A stretch of DNA of 43,558 nt from Candidatus Ancillula glyptotermitis. Its GTDB lineage: Bacteria; Actinomycetota; Actinomycetes; Actinomycetales; Bifidobacteriaceae. This document shows positions 8,943 through 17,101 of the stretch, in pieces. A program made the position numbers and the translations under genes. Each line of letters opens with the position of its first letter. Position 1 is the first letter of the stretch. Location of the stretch: the NCBI GenBank assembly GCA_031268675.1, contig JAIRWY010000088.1, positions 1 through 43,558 of the forward strand. The letters are read 5' to 3'. Under the pieces are notes generated by a model. The model saw only the letters and a program-made list of their open reading frames with translations. It searched no databases and was not told where the DNA came from.

Positions 8943-9152
8943 ATGACACAATTATATGTAAAATTTGCAAGCCGTATACGCGGGATGATAGAAGACCAAC
9001 GAGGTGCAGCAACTGTGGAGTACGCAATTGTAATGGTTGCAGCTGCAGGCCTTGCTGGGATACTAATCCTGATACTCAAAAGTGATACTGTACGCACACT
9101 ACTAGAAAATATCATCACGAATGCACTATCAACTGGTAGTAGTAGTGATTAA
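8943..9152 (+). CDS. DUF4244 / Flp-pilin-like small membrane protein
   Basis: The 69-residue protein has the core DQRGAATVEYAIVMVAAAG followed by a long hydrophobic helix. This matches the DUF4244 family (Rv3656c-like), in which the G-ATVEYA motif resembles the Flp prepilin processing site with Glu at +5. ATG 8943 follows an AAAGGAAAG site. It is the first gene of a three-gene set with the order of Rv3656c-Rv3655c-Rv3654c in Mycobacterium. The product is expected to be a prepilin-like subunit in the membrane. The tadA/B/C assembly genes usually found upstream are absent here. Confidence 0.82.
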   Translation: MTQLYVKFASRIRGMIEDQRGAATVEYAIVMVAAAGLAGILILILKSDTVRTLLENIITNALSTGSSSD

Positions 9153-9519
9153 GGAGCAAAGAGGATCAGTTACTGCAGAATATGCGATATGTTTACCAGT
9201 AGTAGCTTTTTTAATAGTGTTAATAGTTTCACTTGTATCGTTATCATCTACACAAACAAAGTGCCAGAATGCCACTTCGGCAGTTATGCGAACCGCGATA
9301 GAACTAGATGATCCGACTTCAGATGAAAATCTACAAACACTACATGCACTAGCGAAGACTGTTGTTGGTGAAGACTATGCAGATGATTATAAACTTGATG
9401 TTGTAAAAGATGATGAAAACTGGGTGAAAATCAAGATGGAATTACCTATACACAACAAAATACTCAAGATGATGCTAAAGGAGGTACATGCAGAAGCAGT
9501 TGGACGGCTTGATATCTAA
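9145..9519 (+). CDS. TadE-like pseudopilin
   Basis: EQRGSVTAEYAICLPVVAFLIV is a TadE-type N-terminus: a short polar leader, the G-x-x-TAEYA processing region and one transmembrane helix. An extracellular domain of about 90 residues follows. GTG 9145 overlaps the stop of the preceding gene (GTGATTAA), which suggests coupling. ATG 9121 is an upstream alternative that would add eight residues read from within the previous gene. The gene overlaps the next one by 32 nt. It is probably the Rv3655c equivalent. The start is the least certain point. Confidence 0.75.
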   Translation: MIKEQRGSVTAEYAICLPVVAFLIVLIVSLVSLSSTQTKCQNATSAVMRTAIELDDPTSDENLQTLHALAKTVVGEDYADDYKLDVVKDDENWVKIKMELPIHNKILKMMLKEVHAEAVGRLDI

Positions 9520-9874
9520 AGGAAGTAAAAAACTACTAGAAGAAAAAGGATCTGGAACCATTACAATCATTGGTGTGATTTTTCTTGCAGTTGTTTCAAT
9601 ATCAACAGTTTGCAGTATATTCTACGCATTCTCAAAATACAACGACCTCAAGATGGTGAGCGATATCACTGCACTAGTTTCTGCTAAAGCTGCTCAAAAT
9701 GGTGAAAATGCCTGTGAAGTTGCAGAAATGGTCTCTGAGAAGAATGAAGACGAACTAGTAAGTTGTCAAGTTCTTGAAAGTGATGTACGGATTAAAATTT
9801 CTAGTAGTAAATTGTTATTCGTGTCTGCAACTTCTCAAGCAGGTCCTAGTGCATTGAATTGTCCACCAGATTAA
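9488..9874 (+). CDS. Rv3654c-family TadG-like membrane protein
   Basis: The 128-residue protein has EKGSGTITIIGVIFLAVVS as a single N-terminal membrane helix, then DITALVSAKAAQNGENACEVAE and later DELVSCQVLESDVRIKI. This order (GSGT helix, D.tALvsA, CxxA, a second Cys) is that of the Rv3654c family of TadE/G-like helicase-secretion neighbourhood proteins. ATG 9488 follows AAAGGAGG three nt earlier, inside the preceding gene. Its stop overlaps the stop of convergent ftsQ by 4 nt. Confidence 0.8.
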   Translation: MQKQLDGLISKGSKKLLEEKGSGTITIIGVIFLAVVSISTVCSIFYAFSKYNDLKMVSDITALVSAKAAQNGENACEVAEMVSEKNEDELVSCQVLESDVRIKISSSKLLFVSATSQAGPSALNCPPD

Positions 9875-10614
9875 CGCACAATTGGTGATTTCGGAGCAGA
9901 AACATCAAGAGTTGTCTTACCAGCAATTAGTTCACTAGCCATTATCTGCTTTATATCTGCAAGTTTAAGCGTCAACTGGTTGGTATTACCAATAACGATA
10001 TTGAAACCACTGTTTTGAATTATCGTAATATCATCACGCGTATTTGCGGTAATTGCTTTAATATTCAATTGTTCATTCGCAATCGTGTCCAGAATGCGCA
10101 GTACATCATGTTTTGCCTCAGCAGTTGCAACAACTTCTGGATATACGGGCATATTTTGTGCAACATCGCCTAAAACTTCACCTTCTTTATCAACGAGCTT
10201 ATCCCCAATCCTACATATTGGTTTTCTAGGCTCAATAACAACTGCAATTTCATGCGGCCATTGTTTCATAACCGTAACTGATTTTACACCATGCATATGA
10301 GATATTTCATCTTGCATTTTATCTGTGCTAAACAGTATTAGCGAATGCTTTTCAGTTTGAAACCTGTTGCTTATATTATTCAATGCTTCTCTATCTACAA
10401 ATACTGGATATTGCTGATCATCAAGACCGAAGAAGTTTACTTTTTGTATCTGAAAAATTGACGAAAACAGTAGAATATATAATCCACCAGTTAATCCTAA
10501 ACATATAAAAAAATAACGAAGTAGACGTATTACCATCATTCTAACTGCAAAGCGTCGTTTTTCTAGCGCTCTTTGTTCAATTTCCGACAGATTTTTACTA
10601 CTAAACACCAACAA
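9871..10614 (-). CDS. ftsQ: Cell division protein FtsQ
   Basis: The 247-residue protein has a cytoplasmic tail of about 32 residues rich in Arg, one membrane helix (about 33-53), and then IQKVNFFGLDDQQYPVF, the start of a FtsQ POTRA domain. VTVMKQWPHEIAVVIEPRKPICRI is the conserved POTRA end (V.r.wP..l.i.v.Er.P). FtsQ links early and late divisome proteins through the FtsB-FtsL subcomplex. It overlaps the murG-murC stop by 14 nt and ends the cell-wall cluster, as FtsQ does in bifidobacteria, with no ftsA or ftsZ following. Confidence 0.92.
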   Translation of the reverse strand: MLVFSSKNLSEIEQRALEKRRFAVRMMVIRLLRYFFICLGLTGGLYILLFSSIFQIQKVNFFGLDDQQYPVFVDREALNNISNRFQTEKHSLILFSTDKMQDEISHMHGVKSVTVMKQWPHEIAVVIEPRKPICRIGDKLVDKEGEVLGDVAQNMPVYPEVVATAEAKHDVLRILDTIANEQLNIKAITANTRDDITIIQNSGFNIVIGNTNQLTLKLADIKQIMASELIAGKTTLDVSAPKSPIVR

Positions 10615-13006
10615 CCTTTTTAAAAATATCTATAAGTGACGGACCTGCACCAACACTCAAAATAACCGCTCCTTTACTGCTCTTTTTTGCTTCATCAAGT
10701 GCCATTTTTACCCCACTTTCAAGCGTGTTGGTAGTAAATATTTTTGAATTATATTGAGCTATTGTATTAGGAGAAACATCTGGAAAGTCTTCTTGGATTT
10801 CTCTTGCTGGGTAAATTTTAGTTACTATTGGAACATCCATGCGCCCAAGTTGTTGTGCAAATTCTTCAGCAAAATTAAGAGTACGTGAAAATAGATGTGG
10901 TTGGAAAAGAGCAATAATTTGCTTATCTGGATATTTCTCTAATGCAGCATCTAGTAATACTCGTATTTCTGTTGGATGATGTGCATAATCATCAACAACT
11001 TCAATTGACTTACCGTTGAAATTTAATTCATGAACCTGAAATCGGCGCTGTGCCCCTTGAAACTCGGATAATGCAGTTCTAGCTTCATTTTCACGCGCTC
11101 CGACGATTCCAGAAGCCAAAAGAGCAAGTCTAGCATTTACACGATTGTACTCACCTGGAACCTGCAAATTAACTGCACAAGTAGAATCTATAATGTGCAG
11201 ATTTTCTCGCGGAAGTTGCAATATATCTTGAACTTCAGGAGTGACAACAACATCTTTTGAATTTGCTGCATATCTTCTAAAAGTATTACAAATGTTGTCA
11301 AAATTCTTGTAGAAATCTAAATGATCAGCCTCAATACTTGTGATTATTGCAACATCTGAATGATATTTAATAAAACTGCCATCGGATTCATCTGCCTCAG
11401 CAACCACTATATGCATACTTTTATCCAAATATCCCCCATTTGTATTCTCTTTGCAAATTTGAGCTTCTGCACCGATGATGAATGAAGAGTTGGCATTAAA
11501 AAATATACTAGCAAGCATAGAAGTTACTGTAGTTTTCCCATGACTACCAGCAACTGTTATACTAATATCGTGTGCATTTAACAGAAGTTCAAGCGCATCT
11601 GATCTATGGAACACATGAAATTTACCAGAATTTGACTTATACAACTCTATAGCTTTATTCAGCTCCAAGTTCTCACGTTTTATTGCAGATGAATATACAA
11701 GTGCATCAACTTTAGGGCTACCATTGACATCAACTATATGTTTCGGACTATGTCCTCCAGTTGCACTATCACAACCAGTTACTTTTGACAACAACGAGAA
11801 ACAAGTAGCAATTGGAGCAATTCCTGCACCCGAAATTGCCATAAAATGCACATTTTTGCAATCATTAAGCAACTTTTTCGCCAAGATTTGATCAATTTTC
11901 TTCGCAAGCAATTTCGCACCATCTGCATTTGCATTTTTTGCTGCAGCATTACTCATTTGAGCAAGCTTTTCTTGTCCTTTTAGTAACTCAATAACTTCAG
12001 ACTTTATAAAATTTGCGTTGAACTCTGAATCATCAACAATTATCGTACCAGAACCCAAAAGTCTCGCATTCAAATGCTGTTCACCGTTTCCAATTGGTAA
12101 AGGAACTAAAACACTTGCCTTTTGCATAATCGCCAATTCATGAACCGTACCAGCACCACTTCTAGCAATAACTAAATCAGCATCCTGCATTAACTCGCTG
12201 ATATTATCGGAGTACTCAAGAACCTGATATTTCAGCGCTTTTTCTGGATTAGACTTTACGAGTTGTTCTCTGTACTCAAGAGCTTCTTCTGCTTTTTCAT
12301 ATCCAGTTATATGAACTACACTTGCATTATCTAGTAATTCATCAAGAGCTTCAATTACTGCTCTGTTGATTGAAACTGCACCTAGCGAACCCCCGAACAC
12401 TAAGAGTTGTGGTAATTTGTCATTACTTGTATCTTTTTGCGAACTTCTTGATAAAACAGCAACTGGAAGTCCAGTGCATTCAGCAACATCCATTTTAGCA
12501 CGCAAGCTGCGCGGCAACTTTGTGTAGTGAAATGTATATGCGAAGTAGTTGCATATTTTAGCACCAAGAATATTTGCAAGACCAACTTTTGCATTTTGCT
12601 CATGTACAACAACTGGGATTTTTCGCCGCGATGCTGCAATATATGCAGGTGCTGCAATATATCCTCCAAAACCGACAACAACTTGAATATTTTCATCAAC
12701 TAGTATTTTTTCAACATCTTTAACTACTGAAAAAAATCGAAGAGGAAGTGTAAGATTCTTCGCAATCTGCTTTAGGCTCCTTACGACTGGAGTTTTTCTA
12801 ACCTTGAACAATTTGTATCCACTAGTTGGAACAAGTTTTTCCTCTAGTCCATTACTGCCTAGAAAAACTGCGTCTACTCCACGACCTTTTAGTTCATTTG
12901 CAACGCAGATTGCGGGTTTTATATGTCCTGCGGTTCCTCCCGCTGCTAGTAATACTTTGAATTTTGGCACACGCTGAAATCTTGAAGAATTGTCTTGTAC
13001 ATCCAC
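10601..13006 (-). CDS. murG-murC: MurG-MurC fusion protein (lipid II GlcNAc transferase / UDP-MurNAc-L-alanine ligase)
   Basis: A single 801-residue frame carries two peptidoglycan enzymes. Residues 1 to about 380 are MurG: LLAAGGTAGHIKPA, VVGFGGYIAAP, VVHEQNAKVGLAN, LLVFGGSLGA, and RSGAGTVHEL with GNGEQHLNA. From about 384 it is MurC: HFMAISGAGIAPIA, VYSSAIKRENLEL, the ATP loop AGSHGKTTVTS, EADESDGSF, EADHLDFY, DDYAHHPTEI and FQPHLFSRT. There is almost no linker and no stop between them. MurG is membrane-associated and transfers GlcNAc to lipid I; MurC is cytosolic. The start is GTG 13006, exactly 6 nt after a TGTGGTATAAT element, so the mRNA is probably leaderless. Longer frames run through the SRP RNA gene and are not real. 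Confidence 0.93.
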   Translation of the reverse strand: MDVQDNSSRFQRVPKFKVLLAAGGTAGHIKPAICVANELKGRGVDAVFLGSNGLEEKLVPTSGYKLFKVRKTPVVRSLKQIAKNLTLPLRFFSVVKDVEKILVDENIQVVVGFGGYIAAPAYIAASRRKIPVVVHEQNAKVGLANILGAKICNYFAYTFHYTKLPRSLRAKMDVAECTGLPVAVLSRSSQKDTSNDKLPQLLVFGGSLGAVSINRAVIEALDELLDNASVVHITGYEKAEEALEYREQLVKSNPEKALKYQVLEYSDNISELMQDADLVIARSGAGTVHELAIMQKASVLVPLPIGNGEQHLNARLLGSGTIIVDDSEFNANFIKSEVIELLKGQEKLAQMSNAAAKNANADGAKLLAKKIDQILAKKLLNDCKNVHFMAISGAGIAPIATCFSLLSKVTGCDSATGGHSPKHIVDVNGSPKVDALVYSSAIKRENLELNKAIELYKSNSGKFHVFHRSDALELLLNAHDISITVAGSHGKTTVTSMLASIFFNANSSFIIGAEAQICKENTNGGYLDKSMHIVVAEADESDGSFIKYHSDVAIITSIEADHLDFYKNFDNICNTFRRYAANSKDVVVTPEVQDILQLPRENLHIIDSTCAVNLQVPGEYNRVNARLALLASGIVGARENEARTALSEFQGAQRRFQVHELNFNGKSIEVVDDYAHHPTEIRVLLDAALEKYPDKQIIALFQPHLFSRTLNFAEEFAQQLGRMDVPIVTKIYPAREIQEDFPDVSPNTIAQYNSKIFTTNTLESGVKMALDEAKKSSKGAVILSVGAGPSLIDIFKKVVGV

Positions 13007-13012
13007 ACTATA

Positions 13013-13023
13013 ATTATACCACA
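13013..13023 (-). promoter_or_regulatory. Leaderless promoter of murG-murC
   Basis: TGTGGTATAAT ends 6 nt before GTG 13006, so the predicted +1 is the G of the start codon. No strong -35 is visible. It begins right after the SRP RNA terminator. Confidence 0.85.
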
Positions 13024-13051
13024 CAATACACTCAACAAGCAGTATAAAAAT

Positions 13052-13135
13052 GCCTAGCACACCATCATCTCGATCGCTTATCCTTGCTACATTCCTGTCC
13101 TGGGGAGGTTCAGCGTGACACAATCCGTACTAGGC
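13052..13135 (-). ncRNA. ffs: SRP RNA (small bacterial type)
   Basis: The minus strand contains the SRP domain IV core CCAGGACAGGAATGTAGCAAGG. It has the GGAA tetraloop, closed by ACA/TGT, and the AGCA side of the Ffh-binding internal loop. The ends pair as GCCTAG/CTAGGC, giving an 84-nt hairpin RNA, and a run of five T (13050-13046) follows as terminator. The RNA binds Ffh for membrane protein targeting. It lies between the Xer gene and murG-murC. Confidence 0.93.
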
Positions 13136-13141
13136 AGTTAT

Positions 13142-13152
13142 ATTATACCACA
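13142..13152 (-). promoter_or_regulatory. Promoter of SRP RNA
   Basis: TGTGGTATAAT has its -10 hexamer at 13147-13142. Six nt separate it from G 13135, the first base of the terminal RNA helix. This fixes the -10 to +1 spacing used elsewhere in the window. Confidence 0.88.
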
Positions 13153-13177
13153 CTTTGCGATTGGAGGTACAAAACAT

Positions 13178-14077
13178 TTAAGCACGTGGAAATGCCTGCA
13201 AATAAACCGCTTGTAGTCTTCGCGATGAAACATGTATATATTTCTGAGTTGTTGCAATTGAAGAATGCCCAAGTATTTCCTGAACTATCCGTATATCAGC
13301 ACTATTATCAATCATGTGCGTTGCCATTGTGTGGCGAATCATGTGAGGGTGAACATTGTCAATATCTGCTGATTTTGCTAGTTTTTGTATAATACGATAT
13401 GCATCTCGAACCTTCAACCGTGCTCCTTTATTGTGCATAAATAGTGCGCCTGAATTATTCCTTTGATGGACAAGTTCAAGTAGTGCTTTTCTCGCAGTAC
13501 CATTAAAGGGCACAACTCTACTCTTGTTACCTTTTCCAACTACGCACAGCTGATTCTCTTCAAAATCCAAATCATCAACATTTAGTGATACTGCCTCAAA
13601 AATACGCAGTCCAGATGAATAAAGAAGTTCAAAAAGTGTATAATTTCGCAGCGCAGTTTCATACATTTTTGTGTTATTCATCTTCGCATATTCAACATCA
13701 TGCATTGCCAAATTTAGTATTTTATCCATCTGTTCAGTTGACAAAATATGCGGAAGTTTTTTTTCTGTCTTAGGATATCTGAGGCGCGCTGATGGATTTT
13801 TACTGATATAATCATTCTGGTGCAAAAACGAGAAAAATGCTTTAAGAACTGAAACTCTATGATGAATAGTTGTCTTTTTTACTTCAAGACTGACAAGTTT
13901 TGTTATATATACTCGTAAAATTTCCAAATCAACATCTTTTATTATTGCTACTTCAACTTCAAACAGAAAAGTATCAAAATGTTCCAAAGCACCAGCGTAT
14001 GATCGCAAAGTATTAACAGAATAACCACGAATTTTCAAGTTCTCAGTAAATACTCTTATCGCATCCTTAATTTCCAT
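13178..14077 (-). CDS. XerC/XerD-family tyrosine recombinase
   Basis: The 299-residue protein has an N-terminal SAM-like DNA-binding domain (about 1-95) and a catalytic domain. The catalytic set is visible: Arg in YSSGLRIFEAV, Lys in VVGKGNKSRVVPF, His-x-x-Arg in HPHMIRHTMATH, His in ILGHSSIATTQ and the nucleophile Tyr in QKYIHVS. Size and motifs are those of chromosome-dimer-resolving Xer proteins acting at dif. XerC versus XerD cannot be decided from one copy. ATG 14077 follows the hisH stop by one base, so it is read in the his operon. No dif-like site was recognised nearby. Confidence 0.9.
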   Translation of the reverse strand: MEIKDAIRVFTENLKIRGYSVNTLRSYAGALEHFDTFLFEVEVAIIKDVDLEILRVYITKLVSLEVKKTTIHHRVSVLKAFFSFLHQNDYISKNPSARLRYPKTEKKLPHILSTEQMDKILNLAMHDVEYAKMNNTKMYETALRNYTLFELLYSSGLRIFEAVSLNVDDLDFEENQLCVVGKGNKSRVVPFNGTARKALLELVHQRNNSGALFMHNKGARLKVRDAYRIIQKLAKSADIDNVHPHMIRHTMATHMIDNSADIRIVQEILGHSSIATTQKYIHVSSRRLQAVYLQAFPRA

Positions 14078-14078
14078 A

Positions 14079-14702
14079 TTACAACCCTTTAACCCAATTT
14101 TCTATTAGTTGCAGACCTGCATGACCAGATTTTTCTGGATGAAATTGCGAACCAAAAAGTGTTTTATATTCAACCGCACTAATAAACTTATTGCCATCAT
14201 GTTCTGTGTAGAAAAACTTTGGTGGTTGATTAGTATCTACATCATATAAATTCTTCAACACGGCGTAGGAATGGACAAAGTAGAAGTATGGATCATCAAT
14301 CTGATTAAAAAGCGCGGAGCCACTCATGCCTTCAACCTTATTCCAACCAATATGAGGAACTGTTTCTGCGCGAATTTCCTCAACATTGCCCCTAAGTAGT
14401 CCGATTCCAGCAATTTCGCCTCCTTCAGTTGAAGAATTAAACATAATCTGATGTCCAACGCAAATTCCAAATACAGGCGATGAGTTCTTAAAGCGCTCAA
14501 GAGCTATCTGCTTTCCACGAGCTAGCTCAAAACCGTTCATACACGCAGCGAATGAACCAACACCTGGAATTACTAAACCGTCTGCATTTATAGCATCATC
14601 ATAATCCTTGGTTATGTTTACATTAGCTCCAACATGAGAAAATGCCCGTTCTGCTGAGCGCAAGTTTCCAAAGCCATAGTCAAAGATAACAACTTTTTTC
14701 AC
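14079..14702 (-). CDS. hisH: Imidazole glycerol phosphate synthase glutaminase subunit HisH
   Basis: HisH releases ammonia from glutamine and passes it to HisF in histidine synthesis. The 207-residue frame from GTG 14702 starts KKVVIFDYGFGNL. It has the class I amidotransferase elbow GICVGHQ with the nucleophile Cys, the HIGWN motif and FHPEKSGHAG with the catalytic His and Glu. GTG 14702 is one nt past the upstream stop and follows AGAGGTGG; the longer frame to 14765 runs inside the previous gene. HisF is not in the window. Confidence 0.93.
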   Translation of the reverse strand: MKKVVIFDYGFGNLRSAERAFSHVGANVNITKDYDDAINADGLVIPGVGSFAACMNGFELARGKQIALERFKNSSPVFGICVGHQIMFNSSTEGGEIAGIGLLRGNVEEIRAETVPHIGWNKVEGMSGSALFNQIDDPYFYFVHSYAVLKNLYDVDTNQPPKFFYTEHDGNKFISAVEYKTLFGSQFHPEKSGHAGLQLIENWVKGL

Positions 14703-14703
14703 T

Positions 14704-15348
14704 TTAGGGCAACCACCTCTTATTCGCTGTTTTATTATCAGTTCCAATAGTATCATCATCTTCATCTACAGTGTGGAATTTACTAAGAATTATGTCTGCA
14801 TCTAGTTGTGAAATTTTTGATGTATCCAGAATTTCTTGTAACTGGTCATCATCCATAATATAATCGCAATAATTGTAGTAGCTATTCTTATTAGACTTTG
14901 TATTCTTCTTGCTAGTTTTGTAAATACTCTCATCAAAAGGATCAATTTCACCCATTAACACCTTTTCTGCAAAATCTGAAAAATTACTAATCACGAGTGT
15001 TGGAATTAGTGAATGCATTTTCGCACCATTTTTATATAGAGATGCATCTATTCTACCAAACACATATTGAATTAGTACTGCATCCATGTCTTGAACTAAC
15101 TTAGTAAGTCCAACTACTGAGTGCTCCGAGTGCTTATTTCCTGTATCTGGTAAGAATGCCAATGTTCCATACTCTCCATTAGATATTATAATCGCATGAA
15201 TGTTGGATAGTGTACAAAGTGCGGCACAAACAATAGGCTCTTGTATTGGAAGTATTATCAATGCAATTTTTGGAATACAATCAACCTCACATTCATCATT
15301 GATAATTTCATCAGGAACATCAAAATCTAGGTATGAAATATCGCTCAT
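14704..15348 (-). CDS. Uncharacterised his-operon protein
   Basis: The 214-residue protein is acidic, with no signal peptide or membrane segment. The N-terminal ~120 residues look like an alpha/beta fold (PKIALIILPIQEPIVCAALC, AIIISNGEYGTLAFLP, MDAVLIQYVF). The tail is Asp/Lys/Asn-rich and low complexity. Its ATG shares one base with the hisB stop, and AGGAG lies 7 nt upstream. I recall an unknown gene in this position between hisB and hisH in bifidobacteria, which supports a real gene and the taxonomic placement. Its role in histidine synthesis is unknown. Confidence 0.8.
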   Translation of the reverse strand: MSDISYLDFDVPDEIINDECEVDCIPKIALIILPIQEPIVCAALCTLSNIHAIIISNGEYGTLAFLPDTGNKHSEHSVVGLTKLVQDMDAVLIQYVFGRIDASLYKNGAKMHSLIPTLVISNFSDFAEKVLMGEIDPFDESIYKTSKKNTKSNKNSYYNYCDYIMDDDQLQEILDTSKISQLDADIILSKFHTVDEDDDTIGTDNKTANKRWLP

Positions 15349-15953
15349 TATAGAACTCCTTTAGTTGACAAAATCTGTCCTTCAATTCTTGGGTTAATTT
15401 CAACTGCTTTTCCAAGTGCGCGCGCAAATGCCTTGAACTGTGATTCAACTATATGATGTGGATCTCTTCCGTTCAACAACTTGATATGTGCACAAATTCC
15501 TGCATTTGAAGTAATAGATTCAAAAACATGTCTAGTAAGTGAGCCTGCAAAATGGCCAGCAACTAGATGATATACCTGCTCTTTTGGTTCACCACTATGT
15601 TCTAAATATGCACGCCCAGAAATATCAACAACTGCCATAGCAAGTGCTTCATCAAGCGGCACAAATGCCGTACCAAACCTAGTAATACCACTTCTGTCTC
15701 CCAATGCTTCCTTTATGGCAGTGCCAATGCATATAGCAATATCCTCAACAATATGATGAGAATCAACATCATGGTCACCAGTTGCCTCAACAGTTAAATC
15801 AAATAGCGAATGCTTTGAAAATGTCGTGAGCATGTGGTTGTAAAAGCCAATTGGTGTTGAAATGCTTGATAAACCACTACCGTCTAAATTTATACTTACT
15901 GTAACTGATGATTCAAGTGTTTTACGCCTAATTTGGGCAGTTCGTGTATTCAT
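15348..15953 (-). CDS. hisB: Imidazoleglycerol-phosphate dehydratase HisB
   Basis: The 201-residue monofunctional HisB catalyses the dehydration of imidazole glycerol phosphate. The metal-binding motifs are [13 protein letters not shown] near residue 63 and [14 protein letters not shown] near residue 162. [11 protein letters not shown] and [14 protein letters not shown] are also typical. GGAGG lies 7 nt before ATG 15953. It follows the DUF3027 gene by 17 nt, so both share one transcript. Confidence 0.96.
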   Translation of the reverse strand: MNTRTAQIRRKTLESSVTVSINLDGSGLSSISTPIGFYNHMLTTFSKHSLFDLTVEATGDHDVDSHHIVEDIAICIGTAIKEALGDRSGITRFGTAFVPLDEALAMAVVDISGRAYLEHSGEPKEQVYHLVAGHFAGSLTRHVFESITSNAGICAHIKLLNGRDPHHIVESQFKAFARALGKAVEINPRIEGQILSTKGVL

Positions 15954-15970
15954 TATATATCCTCCTCTTT

Positions 15971-16981
15971 TTACTTTTCTTGTGATTTTTCTCCATTTAT
16001 TTCAAAAAAATCTACATTTGCAGTTTGATCTATAACGGTTTCCGATTGTGACCACCGCTTTTTATGCCGAGTTGTATCTGTCTCTGAATGCATTCCACAC
16101 CCATGATCGCTTGACACAACTCTTGCATCATCACGACTCCACAAGTTCGCGCATACACCAAATAGTTGCCCTAAATCACCCTTAACTGGAATAAAAAAAC
16201 CGCAAGTCATGCATTTTGCTAGTGATATACGTGTTGAAGCTGTATAAGGACCAGAATTTCCTCTATACCACCTATCTGCAACATCATTTTTAGCATTGAG
16301 CGTCATAACTCGCTTTTTATCCAGCGCAATTCTTCCAAGTACTCCAAAATCCACAGCATCATCTGAATTGTCAATGCCCATCAACCTTGAATCTTGCGCA
16401 TCATACGGTAACTCATCATACTCCATAATATCAGTTGGTTTAATTCTCTGATCCCATGGTACCCATTTTGGTGCCAGAAGTGCTGAATCATCTGGTAAAT
16501 GCGACACTTCAATGACATTGATATTATTAGAATCTGATAATTTACTCATATAGACGAACCATGTCCAATCTTTGTATCCCTTTAAGTTGGACCTAAAAGA
16601 GTGAATACCAGTTGTATCATCAAGCATCTCAAAATCTACATGTTCACCTATATCCTCTGGTTTATTTACACTTGGGAGTAATGCTTTGCGTGCCATATCG
16701 ACCGCACTACTTAAATCTTTGCCTATCTGTGTTGCTGGTTTTTTACGCTTCTTATTTAAATTAGAGTCTTTATTTACACCTACTCCACGATCAACTGTAT
16801 GTGTCGAGCCAGAAGTAGAAATATCCTTATCGTTGCTGTCAACAAATGCTGTATCTTCTAATTTACTATCTTGATTATTTTCAGGATTTTGCTCCACGCC
16901 TAGCTTGTCCTTAGACACCACTAAAGACTTGTTTCGTCGACTCCTCTGACCTGGAATAACTGCTTTGAAAAACTTGAACAT
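15971..16981 (-). CDS. DUF3027 family protein
   Basis: The 336-residue protein has a low-complexity Lys/Asn/Ser-rich region of about 100 residues after a short basic start. The DUF3027 core follows: [87 protein letters not shown]. The two Cys pairs suggest a metal site. DUF3027 is an actinobacterial family of unknown function. ATG 16981 lies 7 nt after TATAAT, so the transcript is probably leaderless or nearly so. It heads the his-xer unit. Confidence 0.88.
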   Translation of the reverse strand: MFKFFKAVIPGQRSRRNKSLVVSKDKLGVEQNPENNQDSKLEDTAFVDSNDKDISTSGSTHTVDRGVGVNKDSNLNKKRKKPATQIGKDLSSAVDMARKALLPSVNKPEDIGEHVDFEMLDDTTGIHSFRSNLKGYKDWTWFVYMSKLSDSNNINVIEVSHLPDDSALLAPKWVPWDQRIKPTDIMEYDELPYDAQDSRLMGIDNSDDAVDFGVLGRIALDKKRVMTLNAKNDVADRWYRGNSGPYTASTRISLAKCMTCGFFIPVKGDLGQLFGVCANLWSRDDARVVSSDHGCGMHSETDTTRHKKRWSQSETVIDQTANVDFFEINGEKSQEK

Positions 16982-16988
16982 GTTACAT

Positions 16989-16999
16989 ATTATACCATA
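16989..16999 (-). promoter_or_regulatory. Promoter of the DUF3027-hisB-hisH-xer unit
   Basis: TATGGTATAAT is a TRTGN-extended -10 with its hexamer at 16994-16989. ATG 16981 is 7 nt downstream. No -35 match was found. Confidence 0.75.
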
Positions 17000-17101
17000 T
17001 ATCAGAAAATGACATCTTAAAAGTTCATATTCAAAAAAACAGTGTATTATAAAATGTTCTTGTATTTATGCACACAATAGTAAGAATTCAACACTTTATA
17101 C

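Noticed and set aside
13007-13123. N-terminal extension of MurG from TTG 13123
   Set aside because: It runs through the SRP RNA and the murG promoter; GTG 13006 sits at the exact leaderless distance and is close to the real MurG start.
14703-14765. HisH start at 14765
   Set aside because: The extra 21 residues come from within the upstream gene; HisH proteins begin right before the VVIFDYG strand, which GTG 14702 provides.
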